Positions 8,275-15,596 of a DNA stretch of 64,000 bases are shown here, piece after piece. Position 1 is the first letter of the stretch. Every line of letters starts with the position of its first letter. Under the pieces are notes generated by a model. The model worked only from the letters and a program-made list of their open reading frames with translations, made no database searches and had not been told where the DNA came from. The DNA is from Tous-C4FEB sp044356555 (lineage in GTDB: Bacteria; Verrucomicrobiota; Verrucomicrobiia; Opitutales; Opitutaceae), in NCBI GenBank assembly GCA_044356555.1, contig JBIKWB010000011.1, positions 100,020 through 164,019 of the forward strand, written 5' to 3'. Made by a program: the position numbers and the translations under genes.

Positions 8275-9702
8275 TTATTTTCTTTGCGGCGCGCGCTTCG
8301 GTGCGGCGGCTTGACGGGCGCGGAGAGCGGCAACGCGGGCATTGACCTCGGCTTCTAAGGCCACGGCGTCGTGGTTCACCACGCGGCCGAGCTCCACGGT
8401 TTTTTTGCCGCCGATGTAGACGGCGGCGAGGTTGCGACTGCTGCACGCGAATACCAGCGTGGCGGCGACATCCCAGACCGGACCCGTGCCGGGCTCGCCG
8501 GGGTCGACGACGAGGAAATCGGCAAACTTGCCCACCTCGAGACTGCCCACGTGGCGGGCGACGCCGAGCACCTCGGCGGTCTTGAGGGTGTGAAGGCGTA
8601 ACAGATCGATCGGCTGGAGACCGCTGGCGTTTTCATTGCGCATCCGCAGGGCGTAAAGACCGAGGCGCACGTTTTCGAACGGATCGGAAATGTCGGCGCT
8701 GGCTTGGCCGTCAACGCCCATGCCGACGCGGAGGCCGGCGGCGAGGTACTTTTCGATTTTGGGCAGACCGGAGGCGAGGCGACCGTTGGAGAGGGGATTC
8801 CAGATCATGGCGACACCGGCGGCCGCGGCTTCGCGGAGAATGGTTTCATCGGGGTGGATGAAGTGGGCGAACGACATGCCGGGAAAAACACCGCCGGCAG
8901 CCTTGTAACGTGGCCAGAGGGCGCGGTCAGCGACTTGGGAGGCCGAGGGTTCGAGGTAGTGCGTTTGGATCGGCAGGTTGAGTTTGCGGGCGAAGGCGAT
9001 TTCGCGCTCGAGCACGCCGGGGCCGCGGTAAACGCCGGCCGCGTTGATCGCGACGCCGAGGAGCGCGCGGTCGGCGCGGGGCTGGACCTGCGAAAGAATC
9101 GGTTCAATTCGGGCGAGCCACGTGGCGTCGTCGGCGCGGGCGTCGTTCACCCACGCAAAGATGAAGCGCTGGGGAGTGGCGAGGCCGGCCTCGAATTGCT
9201 CGAGGTAGAACGAGAAATCGCCGCCAAAAAAATGGGAGTGGTTATAGGTCGTCGTGACGCCGTGGCGCAGTTGGTCGTAGGCCCCGTGTTTCGTGTAAGC
9301 GGCGAAATCACCGGCGACAAAGTGTTGGCCGTAGGTGAAGTGCAGCGCGTTGAGCCATGCTTCCAGTTCGGTGGCGGGGCCGATGCCGCGAAACGCACTT
9401 TGCCAAAGGTGGCTGTGACCGGAGATGAATCCGGGCATCGCGATGCGGCCGCTGAGATCGACGGTGGCAAAGCCCGGCGCGGCGCGCGCCGCAGCGACCG
9501 TGGGATCGCCCGAGCCGTCGCCGGTGCCAATGGCGGTGATCAAGCCGGCGCCGGAGACGAGCAGATAAGAGTCGGAGAGCGGGGCGTTGTTTGCCTCGGA
9601 CAACGTGAGCAAGGTCGCTCCGCGGTAGAGCGTGGCGGCGGTCGCGCCGGGGCTGCAGACAAGGGAAATAACGATAACGAGGGCGAGGACGAAACGAGGC
9701 AT
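8275..9702 (-). CDS. Exported amidohydrolase (SsnA/chlorohydrolase-like)
   Basis: 475-residue metal-dependent hydrolase of the amidohydrolase superfamily. Signal peptide at the ATG (9702): MPRFVLALVIVISLVCSPG followed by Ala-rich cleavage region; the longer frame upstream belongs to an antisense shadow of the next gene. Metal ligands are visible as HSH in FISGHSHLW and the Asp of GVDGQAS; the segment MIWNPLSNGRLASG matches the SsnA/TrzA/guanine-deaminase branch. Periplasmic location is unusual for this branch, where most members are cytosolic. Substrate unknown; deamination or dechlorination of a heterocycle is only a family-level guess. Third of three minus-strand exported hydrolases. Confidence 0.85.
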   Translation of the reverse strand: MPRFVLALVIVISLVCSPGATAATLYRGATLLTLSEANNAPLSDSYLLVSGAGLITAIGTGDGSGDPTVAAARAAPGFATVDLSGRIAMPGFISGHSHLWQSAFRGIGPATELEAWLNALHFTYGQHFVAGDFAAYTKHGAYDQLRHGVTTTYNHSHFFGGDFSFYLEQFEAGLATPQRFIFAWVNDARADDATWLARIEPILSQVQPRADRALLGVAINAAGVYRGPGVLEREIAFARKLNLPIQTHYLEPSASQVADRALWPRYKAAGGVFPGMSFAHFIHPDETILREAAAAGVAMIWNPLSNGRLASGLPKIEKYLAAGLRVGMGVDGQASADISDPFENVRLGLYALRMRNENASGLQPIDLLRLHTLKTAEVLGVARHVGSLEVGKFADFLVVDPGEPGTGPVWDVAATLVFACSSRNLAAVYIGGKKTVELGRVVNHDAVALEAEVNARVAALRARQAAAPKRAPQRK

Positions 9703-9733
9703 GGAGGAAACGGGTCGAAGATTGCTTGCGTGG

Positions 9734-10750
9734 TCACCGCGCGCTTGTGGGCGGAGCCTCGGGCGGGACCGCTGCGCCCGTTTTTTCGACCGGCGATGTG
9801 AAGAGGTAACGCCACACGGCTTCGTGCAGGAAATTGCCCGCGGCGTCCTTGGCTGATGCAGGGCCGGGCGTGATGGAGCTGTGAGCGCGTTTGATGTCGC
9901 CGTTGACGTCAAAGCGGGTGGTGAGCCGCCGTGAGTGGCCGTAAGGCGGGGTGGCCGATTCGACGTCCACAATCGGACCGAAGCGGTTGAGACCGAGCAT
10001 GAGCCACGAGCGCGGGTAGTGGTTGCCGGGCCAGCCGTCGTCGAGGACGTGGGTAAAACCAAAAATACGCTCGGGCGGCGTGGCCGAGGGAAAACCCTGC
10101 CAGCTTTCGTGTTGGTCGCGCGGACCGCAGAAGGCGACGACGCGGGCGACGCGTTGGTGGACGGCGAAACGCGTGGCGCTGGTCGCGCCGTGGGAAGCGC
10201 CGGACATGATGACTTTTTCCCAGAGCAGGTCGTTGCCGGCGGCGTTGATGAATTGTTCCCAGCGGCCGGCCGGGTGAGTTTTCGCAAGGTGCCGGACGAA
10301 TTGGAGCGCACGTTCCTTCATGCCATCGGGCTTGGGGATCGCGCAGAGCGGGGAAAAATCTTCGCCGGTGGTGGCCTCGAGGCGCAGCTTCCCTAGGGTC
10401 GTGCCGTCATCACGGGCGGCGGTGGGGATCAGGCCGAACCATTTGTTGGCGTAGTGGACTTGGATCGCGTGCAGGCCGTAGTCGCCGAGCCGATCAAAGA
10501 GCGGGGCTTTGTAATCCATCAGCCAGATCACGAGTTGGCCGCGCGGGGTGACGCGGGTGTCGACGACGGCGTGCTGGAGGTCCTGCGGTTTGCCGGCTTT
10601 GTCAGCGAAGACGAAGCCGATCTCAGGATGTTCGCGGGCGCGCGAATCGATCTCGTGGGCGCGGGCGGTGAGGTGAAAACGTTGGGGCGCGGGGTCGGCG
10701 GCGAAGACGAAGCCGGCGGTCGCGAGGAGGAGAATCGGGAGTCGTAGCAT
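9734..10750 (-). CDS. Exported alpha/beta-hydrolase (BPSS1187-like)
   Basis: 338 residues with a signal peptide (MLRLPILLLATAGFVFAADP). The nucleophile elbow is GASHG in VIMSGASHGAT near residue 176-180, and later segments (VARVVAFCGPRDQHESWQG, HVLDDGWPGNH) supply plausible Asp and His. The overall pattern resembles the uncharacterised BPSS1187 family of secreted hydrolases (recognition by motif, not by search). It lies 31 bp upstream of the amidohydrolase and may be co-transcribed with it and with the ceramidase-like gene further upstream. Substrate not predictable. Confidence 0.75.
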   Translation of the reverse strand: MLRLPILLLATAGFVFAADPAPQRFHLTARAHEIDSRAREHPEIGFVFADKAGKPQDLQHAVVDTRVTPRGQLVIWLMDYKAPLFDRLGDYGLHAIQVHYANKWFGLIPTAARDDGTTLGKLRLEATTGEDFSPLCAIPKPDGMKERALQFVRHLAKTHPAGRWEQFINAAGNDLLWEKVIMSGASHGATSATRFAVHQRVARVVAFCGPRDQHESWQGFPSATPPERIFGFTHVLDDGWPGNHYPRSWLMLGLNRFGPIVDVESATPPYGHSRRLTTRFDVNGDIKRAHSSITPGPASAKDAAGNFLHEAVWRYLFTSPVEKTGAAVPPEAPPTSAR

Positions 10751-10830
10751 GGGAGGAGAAGTTAGACCAACGTCCCTAAGTTTCCGGCGTTGGTCTGTGC
10801 GAGGTGCGCGAAGCTCGCGGTGGCGATCCG

Positions 10831-10868
10831 GATGGATTGCTTCGTCGCTGCGCTTCTCGCAATGACAG
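10831..10868. repeat. Dispersed repeat GGATTGCTTCGTCGCTGCG type
   Basis: Non-coding copy of a motif ending CTTCTCGCAATGACAG. It is the reverse complement of the ATTGCGAGGAG...GACGAAGCAATCC repeat seen in many unrelated bacterial genomes. A second, more complex copy with two inverted halves is at 19643-19726. It lies in the 138-bp gap between the alpha/beta-hydrolase and the ceramidase-like gene, in which nothing else is evident. Confidence 0.7.
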
Positions 10869-10888
10869 TCTGGTTAGCCGCGGACGGG

Positions 10889-12286
10889 TTAGGCGAGCAG
10901 TTGGGCGATGGCGGTGTGCATTTGCGTTTCGGTATCAGGATCGCAGAAGGCGACTTCGACTTCGTAGCCGCCGTTGGGGAACTCGGCGCGCGTGGGAATA
11001 TACCAAGGGCCGCCGTCGCCATACGCGGCGACCGCGACGGGGCGGCCGGGGCGGAGAGATTGGGCGTGGAGTTGATACTCGAGGAACGACTCGGCGGGCA
11101 GGTGCAGCAGGGCGATGTCGTCGAGATGCAGCGCGCTGAGGAGAAACGGGACGCGTTGCGCGCACCGCTCCAGCAGCGCGAGGCGAAAGGCGGGGATGAT
11201 GCGGCGCACCGGGAGCGCGGTGGCATCGGCGAGTTGGCGGCGCAATGCGACCGGGTCGAGGTCGGGGTGGGGCCCTGCGTGCACATCGGCGGTGCGCCAT
11301 GAGACGTTTTTCAATGGCACCGGACGAAGCGTGGCGTCGGCGGCGACGATGCCCCGGTAGATGCGTTCGGTGAGGCGGACGCGGGCGGCGGGTGAACCGT
11401 CGTTGTATTTGCCGGGGGCGATGTTGCCCGCGCAGCCGGTGAAATAGAGGTGCGTGCAGCCAGGCTCCTCGCGCTGGCGCTGCTTGCGGGCGAGGCCGAC
11501 AAAATCGGCGGTCACCCGGCCGTCGCCGTAAAAGCTCATCGGGTGCGTCGCGTAATAGTGGAGAGCGGCGATTTTCTCGGTGCGGTCGTAGAACGCGACG
11601 GTGCGCAGGAGCGGGTCGATCGGGCCCTCGGGTAACGCGATGAGTTCGGGGTCCACGCATTTGCTGCCGCGCATTTTTCCGACGCGGCCCTGGGCATCGC
11701 GAGCCATGCGGCGATTGGAGGCGACTTGGGCGATGAGCGCGGTGCCGCTCGCGACGTGCGTGACCGGGCGGGCACGGGGCAAGGCGGCGGTGACGGCGGC
11801 GCGGGCGGCGACGAGGCAGCGTTGAAAGAAAGCGGGATCAAACGTGGGCGGCAGATCGGGCTGCGTCGCGACGAGGGCTGCGGTGGCTGCGCAGACGAAC
11901 AAGGCGTTGTGCTGGTGGACGCATTGCAGGGCGACGCGGTCGGGCGTGGTGCCGGCGGCCTCGGCGAGCGCGGTGCGCCACGCGAGGTGGGAGGCGTTGA
12001 GAATGCCGGTCCAATCGACCGCGCAGAGCACGATGGGCGCACCGGCGCCGAGGAGTACAAGGCCGATGGCTTCGAGGGAATCATCGACGGCTTCGACGGG
12101 CTTGATCCAGCCACCGCAGAGCGAGTGGCCGACGGGCGGTGTGACGTCGAAGCGGAATGAGGCGAGGCGGAGTTGGCCGGTGGCGCTGGCGGCGCTCGCG
12201 GCCTGGAGCAACGAAGGCGAAAGCGCGGCGGCGGCGGTGGCGGCAGCGGTGTGGCGGAGGAAATGGCGGCGGTTGAGCGGGGGCAT
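10889..12286 (-). CDS. Tat-exported neutral/alkaline ceramidase-like protein
   Basis: 465 residues beginning with a twin-arginine signal (NRRHFLRHTAAATAAAAL), so exported folded. The mature N terminus FRFDVTPPVGHSLCGG and the segments CVHQHNA, HYYATHPMSFYGDGRVTADF and FTGCAGNIAPGKYN match neutral/non-lysosomal ceramidase-like proteins widespread in Verrucomicrobiota and Planctomycetota; the His residues and the GCAGN segment correspond to the zinc site and active-site serine region, although the classical NPGDVSPN motif is replaced. Actual ceramide hydrolysis is therefore uncertain. It lies upstream of two other exported hydrolases on the same strand. Confidence 0.8.
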   Translation of the reverse strand: MPPLNRRHFLRHTAAATAAAALSPSLLQAASAASATGQLRLASFRFDVTPPVGHSLCGGWIKPVEAVDDSLEAIGLVLLGAGAPIVLCAVDWTGILNASHLAWRTALAEAAGTTPDRVALQCVHQHNALFVCAATAALVATQPDLPPTFDPAFFQRCLVAARAAVTAALPRARPVTHVASGTALIAQVASNRRMARDAQGRVGKMRGSKCVDPELIALPEGPIDPLLRTVAFYDRTEKIAALHYYATHPMSFYGDGRVTADFVGLARKQRQREEPGCTHLYFTGCAGNIAPGKYNDGSPAARVRLTERIYRGIVAADATLRPVPLKNVSWRTADVHAGPHPDLDPVALRRQLADATALPVRRIIPAFRLALLERCAQRVPFLLSALHLDDIALLHLPAESFLEYQLHAQSLRPGRPVAVAAYGDGGPWYIPTRAEFPNGGYEVEVAFCDPDTETQMHTAIAQLLA

Positions 12287-12333
12287 TTTTTTTAAAGAAG
12301 TTTAACGGGGCGGAAAGAAAGATGAGAGAGATC

Positions 12334-13035
12334 TCAACTGATGAGCAAGAGGCGGGCCGGGTCGCCGGGGCGGGTGGCGGGGGCGCGGTGGACGCAGGGT
12401 GGGACGGCGTTGCCGGGGTAGTCGGTGGCGATGCGCCAGAGATTGAAGTGGCCGAAGGAGTAGGGCTGGGCGCCGGGCGCGGGGGCGTAGTGGAGGTCGT
12501 AGCAGTGCTCGTTGAGGAAGGTTTTGAAATCGTCGTCGTCGGGGCCGCCGTAGATTTTCAAGAGTTCGGCGCGGAGGGCGGGGTCGTCGACCTTGCGGCG
12601 GGCGTCGGCGGGTCGCAGGCCCTCGCTGGGCGGGCCGGAATAGGTGCAGAGCCAAGTGTAGGCCTCGATGGGGGCGCTGTCGGCGTGGTAGGAAAAAACG
12701 TCGGTCTTGATCGGGCCGGGTTCTTCGTCGCGCGGGTAGCCGTGAATGCAGTTGAGGACGGGATCGAGGTCGTGGTCGCGGAGGAGGCGCAGATCGGCGA
12801 GCATGTGCTCGGCGGCGACGCGGCCACCGGGGCTCAAGGGCACGGCGAGCAGAACGGCCTCATCGAGCGTGGTGATTGCCTCGCCGTTGCCGTCGCCGAG
12901 GAGGCTCACGACCTCGGCAAAGTCACCAGGTAGCGAGCGCTCCCAACAGAGGGCGTTGATGCCGTGGGCGAGGGGCGTGGTGGCGAGTTCGTGGAAACTA
13001 TGCACCTGCAACACGCAGGATTCGCTCGGCGTCAC
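12334..13035 (-). CDS. DUF1826-like protein, possible 2OG-Fe oxygenase-like fold
   Basis: 233 residues with a GTG start (13035) that overlaps the stop of the preceding small gene by GTGA, indicating translational coupling. Features resembling DUF1826 are HGINALCWERSLPGDF near the N terminus, YHADSAPIEAYTWLCTYSG mid-protein and VHRAPATRPGDPARLLL near the C terminus. The HxD...H...R arrangement recalls double-stranded beta-helix dioxygenases; this is inference from motif order. It is the last gene of the unit with an antitoxin-like gene, a zeta-like kinase and a 56-residue protein. A 5' fragment of a similar gene lies at 13990-14101. Function unknown. Confidence 0.65.
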   Translation of the reverse strand: MTPSESCVLQVHSFHELATTPLAHGINALCWERSLPGDFAEVVSLLGDGNGEAITTLDEAVLLAVPLSPGGRVAAEHMLADLRLLRDHDLDPVLNCIHGYPRDEEPGPIKTDVFSYHADSAPIEAYTWLCTYSGPPSEGLRPADARRKVDDPALRAELLKIYGGPDDDDFKTFLNEHCYDLHYAPAPGAQPYSFGHFNLWRIATDYPGNAVPPCVHRAPATRPGDPARLLLIS

Positions 13036-13202
13036 GGCCGCTCGCGCACGAGTTTACCCGCTTTGAGATAGACGACCGGCACGCGATGCATGCGGGCAGA
13101 CTTCACGGCCATTTTCCGCGCATCGCGCAGTGATTTGAGGATATCCGCCGTGCGGCCATCGGGTCTGACGCTGCCAATAATCGGTGGAGGGGAGGCTTTC
13201 AC
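13032..13202 (-). CDS. 56-residue protein coupled to the zeta-like kinase
   Basis: Small frame starting with GTG at 13202, which overlaps the kinase stop as GTGA, and ending in TGA at 13032 that overlaps the next gene's GTG the same way. The protein has a proline-rich start, a basic amphipathic helix (ADILKSLRDARKMAVKSARM) and a short strand pair (PVVYLKAGKLV). Small proteins ending in a 'P-v-v-x-x-x-G-K-v-v' strand pair often accompany COG4185/zeta-like kinases and may be the cognate antitoxin or accessory (inference from memory). Both overlaps make it very likely translated. Confidence 0.7.
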   Translation of the reverse strand: MKASPPPIIGSVRPDGRTADILKSLRDARKMAVKSARMHRVPVVYLKAGKLVRERP

Positions 13203-13705
13203 GGCTTGGTTGAAATCAAGATTGGAGCGGAGCCGCTGACGTCAAACACGGATGAGGTATCGGAAAGGGGTTGGTAGTGGTTTCTAAAGTTCGCCCAACT
13301 ACGAGGAAATCGACGCCGCACATCGGCTTCCGGCACAGTGTGTCCACCCGACCGCACGCGGGCAGCGACGCGCTCCAACGAGAGCCGCACGTCGTCGAGT
13401 TTTAGGTAGATGATCTCAATGCGATAGCCCGCTTTCTGCCAGGTCTGGAGCCGCGGCAAGTAGGTGAGCCCGCTCAAGGTGCTCTCGAAGGCGAAGTCGT
13501 TGCCCCCGGCGGAATGGCGGTCGAGTTCCGACAGAAACAAACGCCCAGCTGCCAATTGGGCTCCCCGAGGATCTAGTGGGGACAAACCAGCAGCGAGAAG
13601 GTCGGCGTTGACGAAGCCGACGATCGAGTCGCGGGGAAGAAACGTCCGGGCGAAGGTGGTCTTACCTGCTCCGTTCGGGCCGGCGATGATGAGGCAACGT
13701 GGCAT
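13199..13705 (-). CDS. Zeta-toxin-like P-loop kinase (COG4185 type)
   Basis: 168 residues. The P-loop is at the N terminus (IIAGPNGAGKTTFARTFLP, residues 6-24), FVNADLLAAGLSP follows, then FAFESTLSG, the base-proximal motif common to zeta toxins and their COG4185 relatives. RVAARVRSGGHTVPEADVRRRF is the typical lid/substrate region, and VFDVSGSAP replaces the usual 'YDNSG' end strand. Zeta toxins phosphorylate UDP-GlcNAc-type substrates; for COG4185 relatives the substrate is less certain. It is preceded by an antitoxin-like gene (28-bp gap) and coupled to a 56-residue gene by a 4-bp overlap. Confidence 0.85.
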   Translation of the reverse strand: MPRCLIIAGPNGAGKTTFARTFLPRDSIVGFVNADLLAAGLSPLDPRGAQLAAGRLFLSELDRHSAGGNDFAFESTLSGLTYLPRLQTWQKAGYRIEIIYLKLDDVRLSLERVAARVRSGGHTVPEADVRRRFPRSWANFRNHYQPLSDTSSVFDVSGSAPILISTKP

Positions 13706-13733
13706 CTAGCGATGCTCTCGATATATCGTGCCC

Positions 13734-13952
13734 TTACGCACCGACGTGTTGGCGAATTTCATTCTCGGCGACCGACCACGAAACGGTGGCTCCGGGGTTT
13801 TGGCGGTAGGTCGCTACCCGAGATTGGACCAATTGTTGCTCCTCGGCCGACAGGGGCGAGGCGGAGTCGATAGCATCCAATTGTGAGGGGAACTTCTCGC
13901 GGTTCGCCGCAGTGAGTGCGGGCAACTGCGCGAGGATTTCGGTCGTGCTCAT
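13734..13952 (-). CDS. Small antitoxin-like protein upstream of the zeta-like kinase
   Basis: 72 residues from ATG at 13952 (STTEILAQLPALTAANREKF...). The pattern of short acidic helices (LSAEEQQLVQSRVATYRQNPG) and position immediately before a toxin-like kinase resemble the putative addiction-module component family (TIGR02574-like). Only 28 bp separate it from the kinase, so they are probably co-transcribed. Whether it neutralises the kinase, or the downstream 56-residue protein does so, cannot be decided from sequence. Confidence 0.65.
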   Translation of the reverse strand: MSTTEILAQLPALTAANREKFPSQLDAIDSASPLSAEEQQLVQSRVATYRQNPGATVSWSVAENEIRQHVGA

Positions 13953-13989
13953 CTCTCAGGAAGAAAAACCGGAGCGTGGCAGCGTGCAA

Positions 13990-14101
13990 GCCCGTGGTGA
14001 GCGGAACCCGTTCGCAAGGGCGTGCGAGTGGTGGCGAGTTCGTGGAAACTGCCGACGTGGCGGATGCAGGGGGCGTCGGTGGGCTGGGGAACGGAGGACA
14101 T
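13990..14101 (-). pseudogene. 5' fragment of a DUF1826-like gene
   Basis: Starts with ATG at 14101 and encodes a peptide containing GSFHELATT, matching HSFHELATT near the start of the complete gene at 12334-13035. A 23-bp stretch (14028-14050) is identical to 12977-12999. After this the frame shifts and similarity is lost within about 15 codons. It lies just upstream of the antitoxin-like gene, so the kinase unit is flanked by the truncated and the full copy. Interpreted as a duplication remnant, not a functional gene. Confidence 0.55.
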
Positions 14102-14174
14102 GCGGTGGGCGAAACGTTGGCCGGTACGAAATAGGAGGCGAGCCCGTTGGAAGCCCCGTGGTCGAAAACAGAGG

Positions 14175-14280
14175 TTGCCCGTGAACGACGCGAAGGGACG
14201 CGAAAGGAGGTAGAGAGAATCGTGCCCACGGAACACACGGAAAACACGGAAACGAGAAGGTGAGTTTGCCGGCGAAGGTA
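14175..14280. repeat. Direct repeat copy 1 (~106 bp), CACGGAA-family
   Basis: Begins TTGCCCGTGAACGACGCGAA and ends TTTGCCGGCGAAGGTA. Copy 2 at 14649-14753 is about 90% identical over its full length and in the same orientation. The middle contains the dispersed unit CCCACGGAACACACGGAA. The two copies bracket the relic antitoxin/toxin pair. Confidence 0.85.
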
Positions 14281-14613
14281 GAGCGGAAGACGAGCGGGGC
14301 GAGTGGGAGAAGAGGACCGTATGCCTCATGTTTTATAAGGGACTTAAGGCGCCCGTGCCCGCACTTGCCAAAAGCGAGCGAGCGTCTTCGATTTCCGAAC
14401 GCGTCCCTTGCAAGTGTCGATCTGGCCGAAGAGGCGCTGGCCCTTCCCGCGGCGGAACGCGAGACCCTTGCCCGTCTGCTGCTCGAAAGCATCTCTCCGG
14501 ACCGGCGCAGCGATGAGGAGATTCGTAAAGAGCTGAATTCCCGCCTCGCCCGTTTGCAGTCGGGTGAGGACAAGGGACTGACGTTTGATGCGGTCTTTGG
14601 CGAACCGGCATGA
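14260..14613 (+). CDS. Addiction-module antitoxin-like protein, probably relic
   Basis: Residues ~50-117 of this frame match the putative addiction-module component (RelB-like) pattern: LAEEALALPAAERETLARLLLESI, then EEIRKELNSRLARLQSGE and a VFGEPA-like end. The frame has no good start next to the conserved part: ATG 14260 lies inside direct repeat 1 and adds ~50 unrelated residues, so the native start seems lost. The stop overlaps the ATG of a 7-codon frame that looks like the beginning of a RelE/ParE toxin. Best read as a decayed toxin-antitoxin locus. Confidence 0.5.
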   Translation: MSLPAKVERKTSGASGRRGPYASCFIRDLRRPCPHLPKASERLRFPNASLASVDLAEEALALPAAERETLARLLLESISPDRRSDEEIRKELNSRLARLQSGEDKGLTFDAVFGEPA

Positions 14614-14633
14614 AGGCGGTATTCAGCGGATAA
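14610..14633 (+). pseudogene. Truncated RelE/ParE-like toxin start (7 codons)
   Basis: ATG at 14610 overlaps the antitoxin stop as ATGA, the normal coupling in such modules. The frame reads MKAVFSG and stops; MKAVFS-type openings are usual in RelE/ParE toxins. Direct repeat 2 begins 16 bp later, so the toxin body was probably lost in the event that placed this repeat. The assignment rests on position and a few residues only. Confidence 0.4.
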
Positions 14634-14648
14634 GAAAATCCCGGAGAT

Positions 14649-14753
14649 TTGCCCGCGAAAGACGCGAAACGACGCGAAAGGAGGCAAAGAGAATCGTGCC
14701 CGCGGAACACACGGAAAACACGAAAACGAGAAGGTGAGTTTGCCGGCGAAGGT
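14649..14753. repeat. Direct repeat copy 2 (~105 bp), CACGGAA-family
   Basis: Begins TTGCCCGCGAAAGACGCGAA and ends TTTGCCGGCGAAGGTA; same orientation as copy 1 at 14175-14280. Differences are scattered substitutions and one missing base. No coding potential is evident. Confidence 0.85.
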
Positions 14754-14890
14754 ATGTGCTCGGGCTGGTGCATGAGCGGCGACACCCCGATTTCCTGAAA
14801 AGCGCCTTCCTTAAGGGGCGAAGCAAACAAGGAGAACAAATGCTTCCGTGAGAATCTGGGTGCCGATTGAGCCGAATAGTTGGTCGAGTT

Positions 14891-15100
14891 TCACGCTGCG
14901 CCGGACATCGTTTCGAAGGCGAGGCGGATGGGTTGCTCGCCGGGGGCCAAATAATTGAGCCGCTCGAATCCGATCACCCGGCCTTGCCGGTCTTTCATGA
15001 GGATGACCTCGTCGCCAGTTTCCTCGCAGATGTATTCCGACTGCGGCGCGCCAAACCACACGGTGAGCGTGTGGCCGGTGGGATCGTGGAAAATGTTCAA
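14891..15100 (-). CDS. DUF2283 protein, degraded tandem copy
   Basis: Nearly identical (about 96% at DNA level over 225 bp) to the DUF2283 gene at 15378-15596. The ATG of the sister copy is ATA here (15106-15104), so translation would need the TTG at 15100 (reading MNIFHDPTG...), shortening the protein to 69 residues. The DUF2283 core (YICEETGDEVILMKD...GRVIGFERLNYL) is intact. It is the last gene of the minus-strand toxin/DUF2283 string. Possibly still expressed, possibly decaying. Confidence 0.6.
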   Translation of the reverse strand: MNIFHDPTGHTLTVWFGAPQSEYICEETGDEVILMKDRQGRVIGFERLNYLAPGEQPIRLAFETMSGAA

Positions 15101-15144
15101 GTCGGCTATGGCGCGGCGAGGTCCGAAAGAGTGCGGCGTCGGTC

Positions 15145-15357
15145 TCAGCCCGCAGTTGCGAGCTGGGCGACGAGGGGGTGATCTTTATCGAGCTTGCTCA
15201 CCGCCATCACAGTGAAGCCGAGGATGTGGCCGGCTGCGTCCACGCGCTCCATGACGGCGTCCTGGTCGGTTTCGCGGAGGTAGCCGGGCGCATCGGAGAA
15301 GCGCACTTCGAGGAAGTCACCTTCACGGTCGAACCAGACTTTTACGGATTGGGCCAT
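15145..15357 (-). CDS. DUF2283 family protein, divergent middle member
   Basis: 70 residues: MAQSVKVWFDREGDFLEVRFSD then MERVDAAGHILGFTVMAVSKL, matching the DUF2283 layout (short beta-hairpin, acidic loop, then 'D..G.ilGfei'). Clearly diverged from the near-identical flanking copies. DUF2283 proteins are often encoded beside RelE-like or PBECR-like toxins and are considered antitoxin candidates. Lies 20 bp after the DUF2283 gene at 15378-15596. Confidence 0.75.
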   Translation of the reverse strand: MAQSVKVWFDREGDFLEVRFSDAPGYLRETDQDAVMERVDAAGHILGFTVMAVSKLDKDHPLVAQLATAG

Positions 15358-15377
15358 CGAGCAGACCGGCTACCGCT

Positions 15378-15596
15378 TCACGCTGCGCCTGACATCGTTT
15401 CGAAGGCGAGGCGGATGGGTTGCTCGCCGGGGGCCAGATAATTGAGCCGCTCGAAACCGATCACCCGGCCTTGCCGGTCTTTCATGAGGATGACCTCGTC
15501 GCCGGTTTCCTCGCAGATGTATTCGGACTGCGGCGCACCAAACCACACGGTGAGCGTGTGGCCGGTGGGATCGTGGAAAATGTTCAGGTCGGCCAT
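15378..15596 (-). CDS. DUF2283 family protein
   Basis: 72 residues from ATG 15596 (MADLNIFHDPTG). Its start overlaps the 3' end of the upstream nuclease-toxin-like gene by 13 bp, so translation is probably coupled. The family core is YICEETGDEVILMKDRQ followed by GRVIGFERLNYLAPG. Likely antitoxin or partner of the upstream gene by position; not demonstrated. A degraded near-identical copy lies at 14891-15100. Confidence 0.8.
   Translation of the reverse strand: MADLNIFHDPTGHTLTVWFGAPQSEYICEETGDEVILMKDRQGRVIGFERLNYLAPGEQPIRLAFETMSGAA

Noticed and set aside
9703..10311. Long upstream extension of the amidohydrolase frame
   Set aside because: Antisense-like, Ser/Arg/Pro-rich composition overlapping the alpha/beta-hydrolase gene; the signal peptide at 9702 fixes the start.
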